Of a stretch of DNA of 64,000 bases, positions 1 to 13,016 are shown in pieces. The notes beneath the pieces are model-generated. The model was not told where the DNA came from, made no database searches, and worked only from the letters and a program-made list of their open reading frames with translations. The DNA is taken from positions 27,630,952 through 27,694,951 of the forward strand of contig NC_091140.1 in the NCBI RefSeq assembly GCF_041381155.1. The letters are read 5' to 3'. The position numbers and the translations under genes were made by a program. This DNA comes from Argopecten irradians (lineage: Eukaryota; Mollusca; Bivalvia; Pectinida; Pectinidae). Every line of letters starts with the position of its first letter. The stretch's first letter is position 1.

Positions 1-1692
1 ACAAAGTGACCAGTCAGTAAAAAGTACTGAAACAAAGTGACCAGTCTAGTAACAAAGTGACCAGTCTAGTAACAAAGGGTACTAACAATGAAGTGACCAG
101 TCCAGTAACAAAGTGACCAGTCCAGTAACAAAGTGACCAGTCCAGTAAATAAAGTGACCAGTCCAGTAACAAAGTGACCAGTCCAGTAACAAAGTGACAG
201 TCAGTAACAAAGTGACCAGTCAGTAACAAAGTGACCTGTCCAATACAAAGTGACCAGTCCAGTAACAAAGTGACCAGTAACAAAGGGTACTAAAAGAAGT
301 GACCAGTCCAGTAACAAAGTGACCAGTCCAGTAACAAAGTGAAAATGAAGTGACCAGTCCAGTAACAAAGTGACCAGTCGTAACAAGTAAGAAAAGCCAG
401 TAACAACTGAACAATGAAAGTGACCAGTCCAGTAACAAAGTGACCAGTCAGTAACAAAGTGACCAGTCCAGTAACAAAGTGACCAGTCCAGTGACAAAGT
501 GACCAGTCCAGTAACAAAGTGACCAGTCTAGTAACAAAGGGTACTAACAATGAAATGACCAGTCTAGTAACAAAGTGACCAGTCCAGTAACAAAGTGACC
601 AGTCCAGTAACAAAGTGACCAGTCTAGTAACAAAGGGTACTAACAATAAAAGTGACCAGTCCAGTAACAAAGTGACCAGTGGCCAGTCTAGTAACAAAAG
701 ACAAGTCTAGTACTGAAACAATGAAGTGACCAGTCCAGTAACAAAGTGACCAGTCCAGTACACGTACTGAAAAAAGTGACCAAGTCCAGTAACAAAGTGA
801 CCATCCTAGTAACAAAGTGACCAGTCCAGTAACAAAGTGACCAGTCTAGTAACAAAGGGTACTAACAATGAAATGACCAGTCTAGTAACAAATTGACCAG
901 TCCAGTAACAAAGTGACCAGTCCATTAACAAAGTGACCAGTCAGTAACAAAGTGACCAGTCCAGTAACAAAGGGTACTGAAAATGAAGTGACCAGTCTAG
1001 TAACAAAGTGACCACAAGTGACCAGTCTAGTAACAAAGTGACCAGTCCAGTAACAGTAACAGAACAAAGGGTAACTGAAAATGAAGTGACCAGTCCTAGT
1101 AACAAAGTGACCAGTCCAGTAACAAAGTGACCAGTCTAGTAACTGAAAAGGTTCTGACAAAGTGACCAGTCCAGTAACAAAGTGACCAGTCCAGTAACAA
1201 AGGGTACTGAAATGAAAGTGACCAGTCCAGTAACAAAGTGACCAGTCCAGTAACAAAGTGACCAAGTGGACCAGTCCTAGTAACAAAGTGACCAGTCAGT
1301 AACAAACGGTACTGAAAATGAAGTGACCAGTCCAGTAACAAAGTGACCAGTCCAGTAACAAAGGGTACTGAAAATGAAAAACCAGGTCTAGTAACAAATG
1401 ACAAGTCTAGTAACAAAGTGACCAGTCCAGTAACAAAGTGACCAGTCCAGTAAACAAACGGTACTGAAAATGAAGTGACCAGTCCAGTAACAAAGTGACC
1501 AGTAGACAGTAAAAAGTGACCAGTCCACTAGTAAATGAAAGTGACAGTCCTAGTAACAAAAGTGATAACAAGTCCAGTAACAAAGTAGTAAACTAGAAAA
1601 ATGAAAGTGACCAGTCCAGTAACAAAGTGACCAGTCCAGTAACAAACGGTACTGAAAATGAAGTGACCAGTCCCAGTAACAAAGTGACCATG
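1..1692. repeat. 20-bp minisatellite array, noisy
   Basis: Head-to-tail copies of a unit close to aacaaagtgaccagtccagt fill the start of the window and continue off its left edge. Every few units a longer variant containing gggtactgaaaatga replaces the usual junction, giving an irregular higher-order pattern. Copies differ by many 1-2 base indels as well as substitutions, which could be real decay or unpolished long-read sequence. Open frames across the array (leucine/serine/tryptophan-rich on the minus strand) arise from the repeat and are not genes. Confidence 0.95.
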
Positions 1693-1945
1693 ACTTGTAC
1701 AATAAACAGTATGAAGCACTGGAAAATAATAAGAACAAAGCCGAATGATTTGAACATTACTCATTAATAATAAAAAAAAAGTAACAATTTCATGACGCCT
1801 TAGATAATATTAATACATACATGAAACATCATCTCCTGCGAGCCTAAAAGTGATGGTTATTTTTGATAGTTTTTTTTATTTATTAAGTTCCTGGTCTAAT
1901 ATTATAATTAAATATCAAAAATATACCATAATCCATCTATACCTA

Positions 1946-3075
1946 CTACACGCCACAGTAGGAATTCCAAAATAATGCAAAGCAAGCGGCCCTCAAAATC
2001 CCCCGCCCTACCCCCCGCCCCGCAGCCACCCGCACACCCACCCCCCCCAGTGCGCAATAAAGCAGGATTTTTTCCCTTTTATAGATAATATTATACCCAG
2101 CAACCACAAAGAACCCCCTTCCCCTCCCGCCCGCCCCCCCCCCGCCCCCCAACCATTACCTGTAAACCCCCCAGGAAAACCTCCACCTCTCCAAACCATC
2201 TAAACCACAGTTTACCAAACCGCGTAGCTACCCCACACCCATCCACTAACCAGTCCATCAACTCCACCCACTCCACACACATGGGATTACCTAACCTAAC
2301 CTCCCGCACCCGTTCAAACATGATATATAACAATCAAGTCTCAAGGGCAAAACACGAGGCAAGGGCCACAAGTGGCAAGAGAGGCGGCCGATTAATTAAA
2401 ATGAATGCCACATCAATCAATGAACTGAATGGGGTCTAATTTATACAATACAAACATTTATGCCCACCATCAAAATGCACCCCATTCAAAAAAATGCCAC
2501 CCACCAGACCCCAACCTAACCAATAAATCAAAACCCCCTTCCGAACAACTGACATAATCAAAAAAAGTACACCCACCCCCCCCCCCATCCCACCCGACCC
2601 CCCACCCCCCCCACCTCCACCCTCCCCCCCTAGTCCACAGAGCACGTTACCTCAGCACGTCTGTCATCGGAGAAAGAGAAAAAACGGTCATGCGAACGTC
2701 CCACCCCCCGCCCACCCCCCCCCCCACCACCGCCCCCCCCCCCCCCCCCCCCCCTCCCCGTAAAAAACTTCAAAAAAACACAATACCCACCCCCAAGTTC
2801 AACCCTACATCAAATAGTATCGCACCAATATGATCGTATCAATGAATCAAATAAATCCCGCGAAATGAAGTCCACTCACCTGCCGTCGCCCATAACCAAC
2901 AACAACAATCACCCAGCCCGAGCATCCCCGCCCACCCCGACTCTCAGCTCGTCCCCCCCCTTCCTACTACTGGCAGACCCAACCCGTCTCACGAAAACCG
3001 TCCCACAAACCACCTCAAAACAAACACAATAAGATGGAAACTTTACAACCCACCCCCCCATACACCCCAATCCAT
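1946..3075. repeat. C-rich low-complexity tract
   Basis: The plus strand is dominated by runs of C (several of 8-20) separated by A and T, with very little G. The longest runs lie near 2575-2610 and 2700-2757. The minus strand is correspondingly G-rich, with many runs able to form G-quadruplexes. No splice-bounded coding exon was found. Glycine/valine-rich minus-strand frames are composition artefacts. The stretch between it and gene A (3076-3401) is AT-rich with nothing recognised. Confidence 0.8.
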
Positions 3076-3401
3076 CCACCTACGATTGATCATAACCAGC
3101 GTGTTAAATAAAGTTTATAAATATTATACACATGTATAAATTTAAGTTATATATATACTTGTAGACGGATCTCGTTAAATGTAGGTAGAATGTGAAAATT
3201 ATATGATTATTTCGTATTCTAAATAAAGGGAGTTAAACAAATGTAACAAGTAAACATGATATACCAAAGTTATATCTTCCTATCATTGTATGAAAATAAA
3301 TGACAATTTTATGTATTGATCAGTTATTCTAGTATTTCTGGTCAATATGCCATATCATTTATGGTTATGCATTTTATGATAACATCACTCTCTAATTACA
3401 G

Positions 3402-6400
3402 AACGCTTACACAATCGTACAATGACAAGAAAAAAGAATCAGAGCGTCTAACTAGTCAAGCCTTAGAACTAAGGGATAAGATAGTTCCAGTGTGCAATAT
3501 GATGACCGCTTTAAATCAGCAATGGAATGAATTAACAACTTCTGTGAAGAAGAAAGGCAAAGGGAAGAGATCAGCACCTCAAACGCCCTTGGTGAACAAC
3601 AACATGAACGCTGCTGATGCTATCAAGTTTTCTGCCAAGGCTTTGAACGATATGGAAAACCTGTTAACGTAAGTTTATTTCATATGAAGTAATTCAAGGT
3701 TGATAACGCACCTTTGGGGAGTTTATCAGTCTTATAGGAACCTTTATTGTGAAAAGTTCTACGTTATAAACATGAAATGGTTGTAAGCGCGTTCGTTTTA
3801 AACGTATTTTACTGTAATAAGAAATGCATGAAAATATTCATTTAATCAGGAAACCATATACATACTATTGACAATTCCGCAAAAATAAAAACTCAATAAA
3901 AAAAATGGTGTCAGTTGCTTTACCTCAAGAGTAAGTATAATGAAAATAATATGGCATAAGTGTTAAGCTATATGAAACCGCTAAATGAAAGCGTAGACAG
4001 GGGGTAGCTACACTTTTATGTACTGCGCACGTAGTGCTACCTCTTCAGTTCGTGTTGTACAAATCTAACGTTGGATTGCATCCAACTTCAAGTAAATGGT
4101 CAATAAATGGTTGGTGTTTGATGTTTATAAATATCCATACATTATATGTTGATCATCAAAATATGGAACACTTTCAGCTGAAATTTTGTATACATGGTTT
4201 GACGATATGTTTAGTAAGCTACATGAGATGATGAAAAGCCAGAAGGAGTTCCGAGAACTGGAGTCATGGGTATCAACATCCGTAGGAGCTGTCAAGACAG
4301 GGAACACAATAACGCCAGAGAAAGACTCAACTTATGTCAAGGAAGGTCCACTGTCGAAAATCAAAACACAGATGGTTCATTTCTTCGATGAATACCTAAC
4401 GTTAGTAATCCTGGCTGACTAACAGAGCAAATGGATCTTCCAGAGATAAAGTTGTTCATTTTAGAAATCTACTTGACATATTCTTAAAAAGAGATTACTT
4501 GTTTCGCTATTACAATGTGTGAAGAATATACGTTTTTTCCCAACATGTTAATGGTGTTATTCACACAACCACACCCAAAAGTACCATGCAACTCCAGTTG
4601 ATCAAAACAGATGGATTTTGAATATTCCATCAAGATCTAATTTACGAATGTAAAATTGCTTTATCTCTGACGCATTATCTAAATCAGATGACGTTTTTGA
4701 TGTTCAATGTTTAAATGGAAAATGACATATCGATTTGATTTATTTGTGTGTTAAAGGTAGGTTTCGCCCAATGAAATATAAAGACTACGAAATTGAAATT
4801 TATCCTGTACATAGATATAATCTTCAGATAATTTTAAATGCATACAGCGAACAATATAGGTGGTCAGTTGCCTAGCTTGACCAGGAAAATACTCCTCTAA
4901 AAATAGGGTGAAGTCAAGCTTTACATAGACCATGACTTATTTTTTTCCAAAACGAGGTCGCATCAACAAACGGAAGCGCGCAACAAAATGTCAGATAGCA
5001 GTGACAGTCCTGCCACGGCATGTTCAGTAAAAAAATAACAACAAATCGAAGTGCGATGGACTGTTTATACATATCATATTATAGCACTATAAAAAGAGCA
5101 ACAGTTCCACTATACAAGAAAACACTACCTGAATATACCACAGTCTCCCAAAACACGCACCATACACAACCTACACGCAACACACGGGAGGCCGTCCTTA
5201 CATGACCATAACTGTTATTAGGACGTTAATTAATAAAACATATAATATTATCTAAAACACTTCATGTTACTTAAATACGCTCACTAGCTTAGTACATCAA
5301 ACATATATGTAGTACGTTTGTCGCTGTACATTTGTATGTGCGCTGGCATTTGTGTTGAAATTTAACTCACCACGTGCAACAGAATCCGGGCAAGTTCCGC
5401 TTTAGACGTGGCTTCTGTTTCTTCTATTGCTACATGCCATCTCTGCATTTCATTCCCTAGAGATATCATAGGGTGCTACTGATTCCATTGTAAATTCCTC
5501 GTCTTTGTTGCCGATTCAGATACATTTTTTTTCACACGCTTTCGTTCAGCCATTTTGTTTACTATTAGTGCGTAACAATGCGCATGCGCGAAACTTCGAC
5601 AACACAATCTATCGTAGCTTCATTTGCATACTACTCTGTCTGGCTGACAATCGTAATAAATCAAGGATTTCCTTCAATTTTGTATTCAAGACACATTTTT
5701 CAATCTCATACACATAAAGAAATTAAATAGGGATATTTTTAATATGTTTTTTTTTCATCTTTTCTTCCGTTTATCGGATTTTACAAAACAATATTTATTT
5801 GGTTGGGCGAAACCTACCTTTAAATGGACCATTATTTGGTGATAATTACTCATATCCTCCTAAACAAACGTTTCTCTTTACATTAATTAGACAACAGGCA
5901 GACGTTTCTAGTTTAAAACAAGAACTTTCCCGTCTACAGCAAGAAAGACAAGACATTGATGCCAAATGCCATACGATTGAACAGAGTCATTCAAAGTAGG
6001 TGTTTACTATACCACTGTATCAGAAACCAAGTAAAACCTGATACAAGCAACAGTAAACTGAACAGGTCTGTTAACTTACGATAGTCAGGAGAAAGAAATA
6101 CGAAACCATTTATCAGAAGTAAAGTTAACAATTTTGATAATTCTGTAACTTTTTCCTGGATATAGACTGAATGAAATGCCCTAAATCATCTGACTGGCGG
6201 CAGTCCATTTTCTGCATTTTACTGATTAACGGATTCGTACCAGTTATACCGGTACAAATTCGCGAATCTGCAGTAACTGAAATGGAACGCGTACACATTT
6301 AGTTGCTATAACTTCAATTGTTTTATATATAATTATAACCGTATCTACTACTGTTATCGCAATTTTACCTCCCATATGAAAACTGACTCTTTAATTCCGA

Positions 6401-9400
6401 TGATTAGTTACATAAATTGACATCTATTTAAACAGATTAAATACGGATATGATATCCAAAGATGAAGAAGTTAGGAGCTTACATGAACTCATGACAGGGC
6501 GAGGGCAGGAAATCGATAAACTGAAAGAGGAAAACGACATGCTTCTGCAAAGGTAAACTTCTATAAATGTAAATGATTAAGGGGAAGGTAAAGATCAAAC
6601 CAGGTTTTTTGCCAAAGGATCATGCTGCATTATAATAAACTAAATGCAAGATAAAAATTGGAGACTAATTTAAAAGAAAAAAAAGATATTAAAAGATATT
6701 TTGTCATGATTGTTTTCTTTTATTTTTATCTAGTGTATATTATATATGCTTTAAATAACACGAGTCTTATGAAATATGTCTCTCCAACAATTTGAGCAAA
6801 ACTTCCTTTCGAATTCTGCACTCAATGCCTATCAAATTACGACTTTACGAACAACGTAAGTCTTATACGTCATTTGAAATTCATGGATGTACTCTGTTTT
6901 CTAAGACAAAAACAAAGTATGGAGGCTATCTCAAATCTGAAACAGCAAGTGTCAGATGCTGCGTCAATGAGTCAGGAGAATCGGGATCTACGACAAACGT
7001 AAGTATATTTAAAATAATTTTTAATGTGCTAATGAAAAGGTTAAGATTACGGCCAGTGTATCACAAAGTCTAAAAATATTATCAATAAAGTACAGACATC
7101 TATGTGTTGGGTATTGTTTTCATATTACATTCTGACTTTTTTTTAAAACTTACTCAATTGTGAGACAGCTTTGGATTTTGATCAAGGGATTTCCTATTTT
7201 GATATGATATGCATGTGCGTGTACAGCTAGGAAAGGGTTGGAGTGAGGGGATGGAGGGTGAAACGTAATTTCCAACACGTTTTGTTAGGCGGTAAACATA
7301 TATGTAACTATATTTGGACGCAAATATTTTCACCCCATCCGACAGGTTTCTATCTTAGTTTTAAAGGCATTACATTTCGGTGTAAAATATTTTTTTAAAA
7401 ATCCAGTAATCTTGTTAATGAATTTAATATAATTCAATGAACATATCATATTGACAAGACAAAGCAAACCCATAATTAATTTTTTTCCTAGAAATTTGTA
7501 GATTTTTAATTTCTAAAAATTATCTGTATATAACGCCTACTTCAAATAACAAAAAGAATTCAAATATAACCGTACGGTAGGAAGATTAAGTTAAAAAAAA
7601 CAGGTGTATTATATGTGTTGAATATCCGCATCTTAAAATAAAAATTCTCGCTGCTCACTTAAAAAACTCTTTATTGACTGAAAAATAGGTTGTTTTTCTG
7701 TTTTACAGTATTAAAAGACTGGAACAAGAAATGATTGATAGAGAAGGAACAATACAGCACGAGCAAGACGCCAAAGAGAAACTTTCAGAAAGGTACAGAT
7801 GCTATGTATGGCTATATATCCTAGTCTTGTATCAAAACTAAAATATTCCTCTACATATTAAAAACAATCCTACCATTGGAAGCAAATTTTATTTTATTTT
7901 GGAAATGAAGCTAAAACGAAAGGAATTCCATTAAATACATTTGTTTAACTTCTTATATCCTGCTAGTGAGAAATACATTTCAGTTATAAAGATATCGAAA
8001 TATGCTATTGAGCTACAATTTTTATAAATTTTCTAATGACATATTCGAAAATAACAAATTATGATGCAAATAATAATAAAAAAAACAATGAGCCTCGATT
8101 AATTTATTGATTATCAGGCATTTTAATGGTGTAAAGCATTGAGATACAACAGAGTATTTCTAATGAAAATCTTGAAAATAACAAATTATGATGACAATAA
8201 TAAAAGCAAAACAATATCCAATTATGATAAAAAATAAGCCTCAATTAATATATTGATTACCACACAATTTAATGGTGTTATAAAATAATAACAGATTCCA
8301 GGAAGAAATGTTGTCAAAAGATGAGGAAATCAAACGGATGAAAATCTGTATAGAAAACAAATCCAAAGAAATCGAGAAGATAGAAGAACAAAAAAGCAAG
8401 CTGTTGAGCAGGTATAAACACATAAGGATTGTTTGAAGTTTGTTTCAAAACGATATATACATTTTACATTATTACTACTCTTTCGTCGGTTGGACCAGAT
8501 ATAACCTAAATCTATGATATCATGTTGCCTTCAAAATATTTTTGAAATGTATCTATTTTCATAATTCATGAAACAAAAATTGGAATAAAAAATGAACTTG
8601 AAGATGAAATTTCTAGCTTTCCTCAATACCTTTCGAAAACAAGTTGAGAAATGTTCTCATGTGTTTGGAAGATATCTTATGACCAAATATTACTTCATTT
8701 AGATATCTCACCATGTCACTTATCACTTTAAGAATCAGCAAAGAAGCAGGAGCTAAATTAACAGACAATAACAGTACCATATGTGACCTCAGTGATCCCA
8801 ACAGACCGACGAAACTGGCCGAGATGTTCAGTGAACTGTACGATAATGAGTGGACGGAAGCGTTTGAGGAGGTGCTCGGTAGTCAGTACTGTACAAAGGA
8901 AATGAACGAGAAAGAAACCATTGGTTTCCTGCTGCATATACTTTCCGTAAGTGTGATTACCACCACTGTTATCATATACTGTGTCGGCATCCTCCATTTC
9001 GTGGTTTGTATTTTTTACAACGGTTAGATCGATTTGTTGACAGCAAATAGTTAATACTCATCGAATTATTAAAATTAAAAAAAAAAACAAGAAAAAAAAA
9101 CAAAAAAAACGAAATTAATAGATAAAAAATAACAACAATATTTGTCGTTCATTGTTTATAGGTTACCAACGATTACTGCAGGAAACATGTAGTTTTACAA
9201 TGGAAAGAAATCCTGGACGCAGTATGTCAACTATCTACGGATGTAAGAATTTATCATTTAGTTTAGAGTTTATTTATTCAGATAATTTGCAATATACAAT
9301 ATTTTTTTCTCAAAACAGGAAAATAGAAACAAGTGTGTTGGGCACTTATGTAAATCAATCACCTTGGTGAAAACTAATTACAGAATCGAGATGAAAAGCG

Positions 9401-10399
9401 AATTCGTACGAAAGTTATCTAATTATTTACAAAATTCCAGTACGATTATAGAATATAATAATTATTTCTAAATTATAATAGAAGTTTTAGTGTAGGGGGC
9501 AAATTAATGAGATTGGTTCAGATTATATGAAGTAATTAGTTGATGGTTTAGATTGGGGGTTGTGATGAGGGGAGGGGAATGTAGGGTTTTGGTTTATGAT
9601 GAAACATATTTAACATTATTCTATAGTAGAAAACATAATTGTTTATAATATGTAATTCTAAACTGGTAAGAATTTATCCTTATTTTATTATTTATGATAC
9701 TAATGCACTGGTAGTACTTCATTAATGTCATAATTTTTATAATTAATGAATATGTTATGCTTTGTTTTCTGCAGGAATCGCAGATTCCTACTGTTTTAAT
9801 CAAAGACTTGCGTAATGTAAGAAAGATGACCGCTGCCATATCTGCCGAGGGTGTAGCCAAGGTAAATAACATACCAATTAGCAATAGTTCAATAGACATG
9901 TGAAATTTTTTACACCACTTCTTTACATGTTTGTAGTTTTTAGACAGTAAAGTCATTATAAATATATTTATAACACATATGACAGCTGTCTTTATTTCGT
10001 GGAAGTAATCTTATTTAAACTTTTCCTTTTTTGTTTCATTTTGCCATATTTTACATCCTATCATCAATTTTGAGTATTTTCACGTGTACAATTCATACAT
10101 TTTAGAGGTTCTTCGAGTCGGGACTCTCCAGTATCAACCATATGCCAGAGGAAGTGGGTGGAAACTTAGAACTCTACACCCGGAAGTGCGTAGAAGTATG
10201 CTGGCTGATGTCAACTCAGAACCCTCCGTTATCCCTCTACAAAGATGTGAAAGCACAGGACACATTTCAGGTGGACCTGTTTCAATTCTACACATGTGGT
10301 GGGACAGCTGTAGACTATCTAGTCTGGCCAGCTTTGTTATGTGAAGAAAACGGCAACCTCCTTCGTAAGGGTGTTTGTCAAGGAATGAAAATAAAATAG
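3402..10399 (+). CDS. Gene A: coiled-coil protein with mitochondria-eating-protein (MIEAP) C-terminal domain; 5' end not found
   Basis: Eleven exons join in frame: 3402-3668, 4215-4400, 5891-5995, 6436-6552, 6906-6998, 7709-7792, 8295-8411, 8703-8946, 9162-9242, 9775-9861 and 10106-10399, giving 557 residues before TAG. The first seven are charged, Glu/Lys/Gln-rich coiled coil. The last four form a MIEAP-type domain: SDPNRPTKLAEMF followed by ELYDNEW, then KCVEVCWLM and finally DYLVWPALL near the C-terminus, which parallels the end of vertebrate SPATA18/Mieap. In vertebrates that protein acts in mitochondrial quality control; a similar role here is inference. The exon at 3402 starts in mid-codon, so one or more upstream exons are missing. 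The 4215 acceptor was chosen because it restores phase; the stronger-looking one at 4178 does not. Gene B downstream is a paralogue. Confidence 0.8.
4755..5819. mobile_element. TTAA-flanked inverted-repeat element, ~1.07 kb, in gene A intron 2
   Basis: The ends are perfect inverted repeats, AGGTAGGTTTCGCCCAA at the left and its complement at the right. Each is bordered by TTAA (4751-4754 and 5820-5823), the target duplication expected of piggyBac-type transposition. No transposase is visible. A minus-strand SINE-like sequence lies inside (about 5078-5238), so this element is the older of the two or arrived carrying it. Confidence 0.75.
5078..5238 (-). mobile_element. SINE-like interspersed repeat, copy 1
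   Basis: This is the reverse complement of the repeats at about 13995-14180 and 22190-22372. It shares with them the block cgtcctattaacagcc and the stretch around aaggacggcct. It sits inside the 4755-5819 element. Confidence 0.6.
8041..8280 (+). repeat. Local duplication of ~115 bp beside a gene A exon
   Basis: Two diverged direct copies (about 8046-8140 and 8172-8280) share gaaaataacaaattatgatg, then an A-rich stretch, then a block around aatttaatggtgt. The second copy runs almost to the acceptor of the exon at 8295. Confidence 0.6.
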
Positions 10400-10438
10400 T
10401 CCACCAGACGTTAATGAAGGAAGGTTACCGTTTGCAGA

Positions 10439-10444
10439 AATAAA
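10439..10444 (+). terminator. Candidate polyadenylation signal of gene A
   Basis: A canonical AATAAA lies 40 bases after the gene A stop codon. It is the first such hexamer downstream. Confidence 0.45.
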
Positions 10445-11113
10445 TAGCGGAAGACTCGTCCAGAAATTTAATACAGTATATGACAATTGAAAATTTCAAA
10501 TGTAACCTGCTATAAGTAAAGTGTTCGAGGGATTGTTTTTTCAAACTCCTGAAAGAAAACAAAATATGTAAATGTGTAACTGATAATAGCTGAATTAATA
10601 AGAGTGGTAGGTTGTACGGAGTAAGAACACTTGAAGCCTTGAGATCGATGTTCGATTCCCTGAATTAATGTGATAGTCATACTACTGCATTTCTGTCCCA
10701 CAATCAGACTAATTCTCGTGCTTTATTTTCGTCCCACAATCAGACTAATTCTCGTGCTTTATTTCCGACAAAAAATGGGCAAAGGAATATCGATTTTGAT
10801 TGCAAAGCAATTATTAGATCAACTTGATGATATGGCAATAAAGCTGACAATGCAATTCAAATCATTCAATTGAGATTAAAAATATTTCAGGAATCCTTTA
10901 CGAGACATTTTCCTTGTGAATGACAGACATTTCATTTCTCTCTCTATGAACATTCAGACGCCCTCGCCGACCTTTATATACAATGTGAAGCACGTTTGCT
11001 TGTTTTTTTTTTAGTTTTTTTAACTTCCATTGTCAGCTTTAATATATTGTTTCCCAGGTTATACATTAAAAATAAAAAAAACGACCTAAAATATTTCGTT
11101 AATATGCATTTAA
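10445..11113. other. Intergenic sequence, with a 36-bp tandem duplication
   Basis: No gene is seen. A segment beginning gtcccacaatcagactaatt is present twice in tandem (10695-10766). The rest is ordinary AT-rich sequence. Confidence 0.6.
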
Positions 11114-11679
11114 AGGGACAATTCACTCAGGCTAATTCTTTTACATAATCAAGAAGCAAAATACGGCATAAATGTATTGTTCTACATTTCTTATGAAACA
11201 TACAACAAAAAATATTGACAAATTCCACGTTGTTGTTTAGTATTTTAATTGATACCGTTGTAATTACAAATCGTTGATCAATACGATTATGCAGGTACAC
11301 TATGTACGCTGTACCAATATCCGAGCCAAAGTCACTAACGTTAAACAAATGAACTACATAACCACGGTCGAGGTGATAAAAGATTTTTTAGGCAAGACAA
11401 TTCACCTAATAAGGTAAACACACTGCTGTAAGAGCGATTTGAGCAGTTCTAGACAAAAGTAGCATTACTCTACGAGCAAGGGACAGGGTTCGGCATACAA
11501 GATGTTCGACCACAATGTGTAATGGCGGAAGCGAGCGAGTTTGAACATTTCACTCGCATTCACCACAATGGGCTTTTCTGCCATATCACAGTAAAACCAA
11601 CTGATCTAATTTCCATTAGAACTGGGTTTTTTCCGATATATGTACACATTTTAATGTTCTCTTAGACTGAATTGTCCCT
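11114..11679. mobile_element. TTAA-flanked MITE, family 1, copy 1
   Basis: A 566-bp element with ends AGGGACAATTCA and its complement, bordered by TTAA at 11110-11113 and 11680-11683. Its interior matches the element at 18521-19047 in reverse orientation; both contain, for example, agcattgctc-like and tagacaaaagtag-like stretches. It is non-coding. The TTAA duplication suggests mobilisation by a piggyBac-type transposase. Confidence 0.8.
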
Positions 11680-11683
11680 TTAA

Positions 11684-13016
11684 AGTATTAGTCTATTCAG
11701 TGAAAGAGAAACCATTAACATTGAAAAATTCTGTTAGAGGCTGGTAATATCACATAGTAAAAAATATATAAATATGATACAAATGATAAAAAAATGTCGG
11801 ATATAATCTGTGAATATTATCAAATATTATGAGTTTTATGTGTGAGAGAGTTACTACTAAAACTATATAAGAATGTTAAAGTTGACATTTTCGTGAATGC
11901 CATTGTACCGCGAAAGAAAAGTTCCCCTTCGCGTTAAATTTTGTGAATATGTGACCTATGTTGCTAAACGTCATAAAGAATATCAATCGCGAAAATAACA
12001 CTTAGAAGTAAATCGCTAAATTAAGCATCCGAAAAAAGTGATGGAATAAATATAATTTCAAGGTCATAGATCATTGCTAATATAAATTCCGATACATCAG
12101 AGAAGTTCGAAAGTCAATACTTTCCTGGTGGTGTCCATAACATGTCATTTACGAATGTAGTCGTGGAATTATCATTCAGAAATAATGTTGATGATTTTGA
12201 CACCTAGAAAACTATCCACATTAATCAGTAAAATTTAATTAGCACGTGGGAGTAGGGTGTTTAAACAATAAATTAATAGTTACGGTGACATACCTGTGTA
12301 CTGATATCATAAGAGGAAATGCAATACTGTACATGTTAACATGTATACCTTTTTGTCACGGAATAGAAACATTAACGCCACGGATCTAGTTTCATGAACA
12401 GTTCTTAAACTAGGAAACTTTCTTAACTTAAAATATTCTGAACAGGAAGTCATTACAGTAGTTAAAAATAAATCTTGATAAGTTTTGAACTTTTCTTAAC
12501 TTCTGCAATGGTTTCCGTTGCAAAATTTAAAGTGTATATGAATTTCCTGAAATTACGGAATGTTCGTAAAACTGGGCCATGGTCTACTCCGCATGGTTCA
12601 CCATACATAATATTACAGTTTATATATATACACCTAAACGCGTATCGTAGTGCATTATACCTATACAATTAAAATGTAGATTGAATACGCACTGTGGAGC
12701 GGTTAAAGGTACGGCGATGGTAGCCATAAAGTGAGACAAGAAATGTTGTATAAAAAGGTGCACGTAATTATCATTGGTGTCAGTAGAAACATTTCTACAT
12801 AACTATAACAACACTGGTCATATGATCTATATCCATATGATACGATGTACATACGCTAGAGATCTTAACAATACACATTATTCAATATCAATGACAGCAT
12901 ACATGTACATACAACATGTCTGTTTAAATATCCCTCATTATATTCTTCTATAGTTACTTCGAAATCCGGCAACATAATTCTCAGAATACAACCAGGATGT
13001 AAATCGTACCCGTAAA
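11684..13016. other. Intergenic sequence and presumed promoter of gene B
   Basis: AT-rich sequence without a recognisable gene. Short overlapping frames at about 12462-12672 on both strands lack splice context and homology. The last ~100 bases presumably hold the 5' UTR of gene B. Confidence 0.5.
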